A stretch of DNA of 42,377 nt from Herbivorax alkaliphila (GTDB taxonomy: Bacteria > Bacillota > Clostridia > Acetivibrionales > Acetivibrionaceae), in contig NZ_JAVDDS010000034.1 of NCBI RefSeq assembly GCF_030848475.1, positions 1 through 42,377 of the forward strand, read 5' to 3'. Positions within the stretch are counted from its first letter, which is position 1. Each line of letters opens with the position of its first letter. Of this stretch, positions 40,487 to 42,377 are shown piece by piece. Under the pieces are notes generated by a model. That model was not told the origin of the DNA, did not search any database, and saw only the letters and a program-made list of their open reading frames with translations. A program made the translations under genes and the position numbers.

Positions 40487-42157
40487 TTATCTTTCAACTA
40501 CATTGCCATAAATGTCATATTCTACTGGAAACTCAGATATTAGTTCTAGTACATATCTTTGCATTAACATATAGTCGGTAGTGTCTATAAATCCATCCCC
40601 ATTAACATCTGCTATAGGAATTTTTAAGTTATCAACATCTTCATAAGGGAATTCATCAATTATTTCTAAAATATATCTTTTCATTAAAGTTAAATCTGTA
40701 GTATCAATATTACCGTCAAGGTTTATATCACCAACGTCATACCTTACCAAGTCGGGCTCAGGCGTAGGCTCAGGAGGGGTTAAATCGCCATAGTATCTTA
40801 CTATAGCTGCGGTAGCTCCAACAAAGGCAGCATTGTAGTCAATTGCAACTTCTGTGTGTTGAAAGAGGTTTACATCATCAACATAATTCCCCTGTGCATC
40901 AGGCCCTCCAACTAGTGCTCCCACAAGCAAGTGTTTGGCGGGATTTGAATTTTCTCCTCCTGCATATGTATAACCATTTGCGGCTCTGTGGTGGGGACAT
41001 TCAGGGTAATTTTCTCCAAAACCTATAAGGTAGGACATGTTATTTTGATTATCTCCTAATGCATAATCTATTTGAGATTTGGCAAATTCTTTTAATGATT
41101 CATCCCCTGTTTGTTCATAGTACAACATAGCAAGCATGGATTCGGCAGATGCATATCTTAATGCACCCCAAACATCTAAATGTCTTAGTCCATCAGGTGT
41201 TGTTGTAAGGGAATTCATCCAGTAATCCAGATTATAGTCCATTGCGTCTATATACTTTTGATCTCCTGTCAATTCTGCCAGCTTACAGAATACTGCCATA
41301 TACATATCATCCCAGCACATTGTCCATTTGTTTTCAAAAGGACTTTCACCTAGGAATGTGTTGTGGGAAAGATAGTAGTCTATTTCTGTAAGATATGAGT
41401 CGTCATTTTCTATAACGTAGAGCCAAGTAGCAGCCCATGCCAAATCATCCCAAAATGAACTTGAACTGTAATATGCCCCCAGTTCGTATTCACCTGGATT
41501 ATTTTTACACATTTCGTATAGTTCTTTTGCAACTTGCAAGCACTCATTTGCATAATCTGCATCAACATCTTTATAAATTAAATACATTTTTGACAGGGCA
41601 GCTGATGTAAGTCCTAAAACGTCTGATGCTGGATTGGATTCATCTGCAACATAGGGAACAGGTCGAGGGCCTGTTTGTTCTTCAGGTGCACCCCAGTATG
41701 TATGGTCTATTTCTCCAGAGCCTACTTGATAATAAAAAGTTCCAGATTCAGGATAGCACTTAAGAAAATAGTCGGTGAAATGCTTTAATGTAGATAGAAG
41801 TTTTTCAGTATTTCCTGTAGCATCAAAGACATCCCTGTATTCATATAGTGACCAAGCTAAAATGGAAGCTGAATATGCCTGAGGCAAACCAAATTTTAGA
41901 TGATCTCCTGCATCGTGAAAACCTCCTGTAAGATCTAGTCCAGCTTCGCTTCCATCTGTTGTATGACAAGCCCCCCTCCAGTCAAAGAAATTGTCATCTC
42001 CTGCTTCAGGCCCACATTTATTTGCATCATAAAAGTAAATTGAATACTCTAGTGCAGTAGAATAATCAAAATTTTCTGTGGCAGATACATTAAAAATAGA
42101 AAAAATTGATGCAAATAACATTGTGAAAATAGTAAGTGTTAAACAGATTTTTTTCAT
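40487..42157 (-). CDS. Cellulosomal GH9 cellulase with dockerin, no CBM
   Basis: The 556-residue protein has a signal peptide (1-26). A GH9 catalytic domain (about 30-455) has DAGD at 82-85 (base Asp85), PHHR, and the acid Glu near 435 in HTEVAIDYNAAF. A short Pro-rich linker (PPEPTPEPD) and a type I dockerin (472-546) follow. The dockerin repeats DINLDGNIDTTD and DVNGDGFIDTTD have Thr-Thr at the contact positions, where the first cellulase has Ser-Thr. There is no CBM3, so it is the plain GH9-dockerin form, probably an endoglucanase or related beta-glucanase. ATG follows AAGGAGGG by eight bases. It would bind the same kind of scaffoldin as the first. Confidence 0.95.
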   Translation of the reverse strand: MKKICLTLTIFTMLFASIFSIFNVSATENFDYSTALEYSIYFYDANKCGPEAGDDNFFDWRGACHTTDGSEAGLDLTGGFHDAGDHLKFGLPQAYSASILAWSLYEYRDVFDATGNTEKLLSTLKHFTDYFLKCYPESGTFYYQVGSGEIDHTYWGAPEEQTGPRPVPYVADESNPASDVLGLTSAALSKMYLIYKDVDADYANECLQVAKELYEMCKNNPGEYELGAYYSSSSFWDDLAWAATWLYVIENDDSYLTEIDYYLSHNTFLGESPFENKWTMCWDDMYMAVFCKLAELTGDQKYIDAMDYNLDYWMNSLTTTPDGLRHLDVWGALRYASAESMLAMLYYEQTGDESLKEFAKSQIDYALGDNQNNMSYLIGFGENYPECPHHRAANGYTYAGGENSNPAKHLLVGALVGGPDAQGNYVDDVNLFQHTEVAIDYNAAFVGATAAIVRYYGDLTPPEPTPEPDLVRYDVGDINLDGNIDTTDLTLMKRYILEIIDEFPYEDVDNLKIPIADVNGDGFIDTTDYMLMQRYVLELISEFPVEYDIYGNVVER

Positions 42158-42377
42158 ATAAAAATCCCTCCTTAAAATTGTTAAAAAATATATAAATTAA
42201 TAAAATATATCTTTTTTTAATAAAATACACAAAATAGATTTGGAAGTTTTAATATAAAGCAATGTGAAATAGAGCGTGTAGTGCTTTTAAATACATTTAC
42301 AATTATATCAGATTATAAAAAAAGGTTCAAATTTATAAAGGTGAATATTAGTTATATGCATAATTTCTAAAAAGATA
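42158..42377 (-). promoter_or_regulatory. Upstream region of the second GH9 gene
   Basis: The 220 bases upstream of the minus-strand cellulase start are AT-rich and hold its ribosome site (AAGGAGGG). No clear promoter boxes or hairpin could be fixed, and the window ends inside this region. Confidence 0.4.

Noticed and set aside
40843-41028. 61-codon plus-strand frame within the second cellulase
   Set aside because: Antisense shadow of the GH9 domain.

Overview
The window looks like a chromosomal stretch of a low-GC, anaerobic, cellulosome-forming clostridium, possibly an Acetivibrio-type organism. I cannot fix the species from sequence alone. The signs are AT-rich DNA, strong AGGAGG-type ribosome sites, two secreted GH9 cellulases ending in type I dockerins, a SCIFF ranthipeptide with its radical-SAM maturase, rubrerythrin, a ferredoxin-type aldo/keto reductase, and a clostridial dgt-dnaG-rpoD-trmK-nif3 order.

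Layout. Bases 1-2440 are a scar zone behind a tRNA-Leu gene. It holds a stump of a tyrosine integrase C-terminus, an IS110 transposase N-terminus with a structured upstream region, a frameshifted histidine-kinase scrap, an XRE regulator with two in-frame stops, and a scrap of a DndD-like ATPase. Bases 2497-5381 carry an intact DUF1016 nuclease-like gene and a membrane-anchored MutS-like ATPase. A 1374-residue secreted subtilisin-type protease follows (5918-10042), then rubrerythrin and a YtrA-type GntR/ABC operon controlled through a 42-base perfect palindrome. A GH9-CBM3-dockerin cellulase (13646-16042) has a long structured leader.

Bases 16237-21537 hold an aldo/keto reductase and the row pgeF, oligopeptide-binding lipoprotein, lspA, rluD. 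Next come a secreted protein and a lipoprotein of unknown function, a cluster of strong hairpins, and the SCIFF locus scfA-terminator-scfB. An HD-domain gene, secD-secF and panB-panC-panD follow. Bases 31601-36890 contain an HD-GYP phosphodiesterase, a dGTPase-like gene, dnaG and rpoD. After rpoD there is a hairpin-rich gap, a tiny ferritin-like protein, tRNA-Asn and a CAT-anticodon tRNA, trmK, a Nif3/YqfO protein, and the RNase P RNA gene. A second GH9-dockerin cellulase lies convergent to rnpB at the right end.

How it fits together. Most genes are conserved core functions: replication and transcription initiation, Sec translocation, pantothenate synthesis, tRNA and rRNA modification, and RNase P. 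The two GH9 enzymes would load on a cellulosomal scaffoldin encoded elsewhere. The most unusual features are non-coding: an eight-heptamer insertion in the P12 arm of RNase P RNA, a possible IS110 bridge-RNA region, the operator palindrome that covers the -10 box and touches the Shine-Dalgarno sequence, a 24-bp perfect hairpin after rpoD, and a dispersed repeat with the core GTTTAGCTAAAGCTAA. I saw no CRISPR array, intact prophage or complete insertion sequence.
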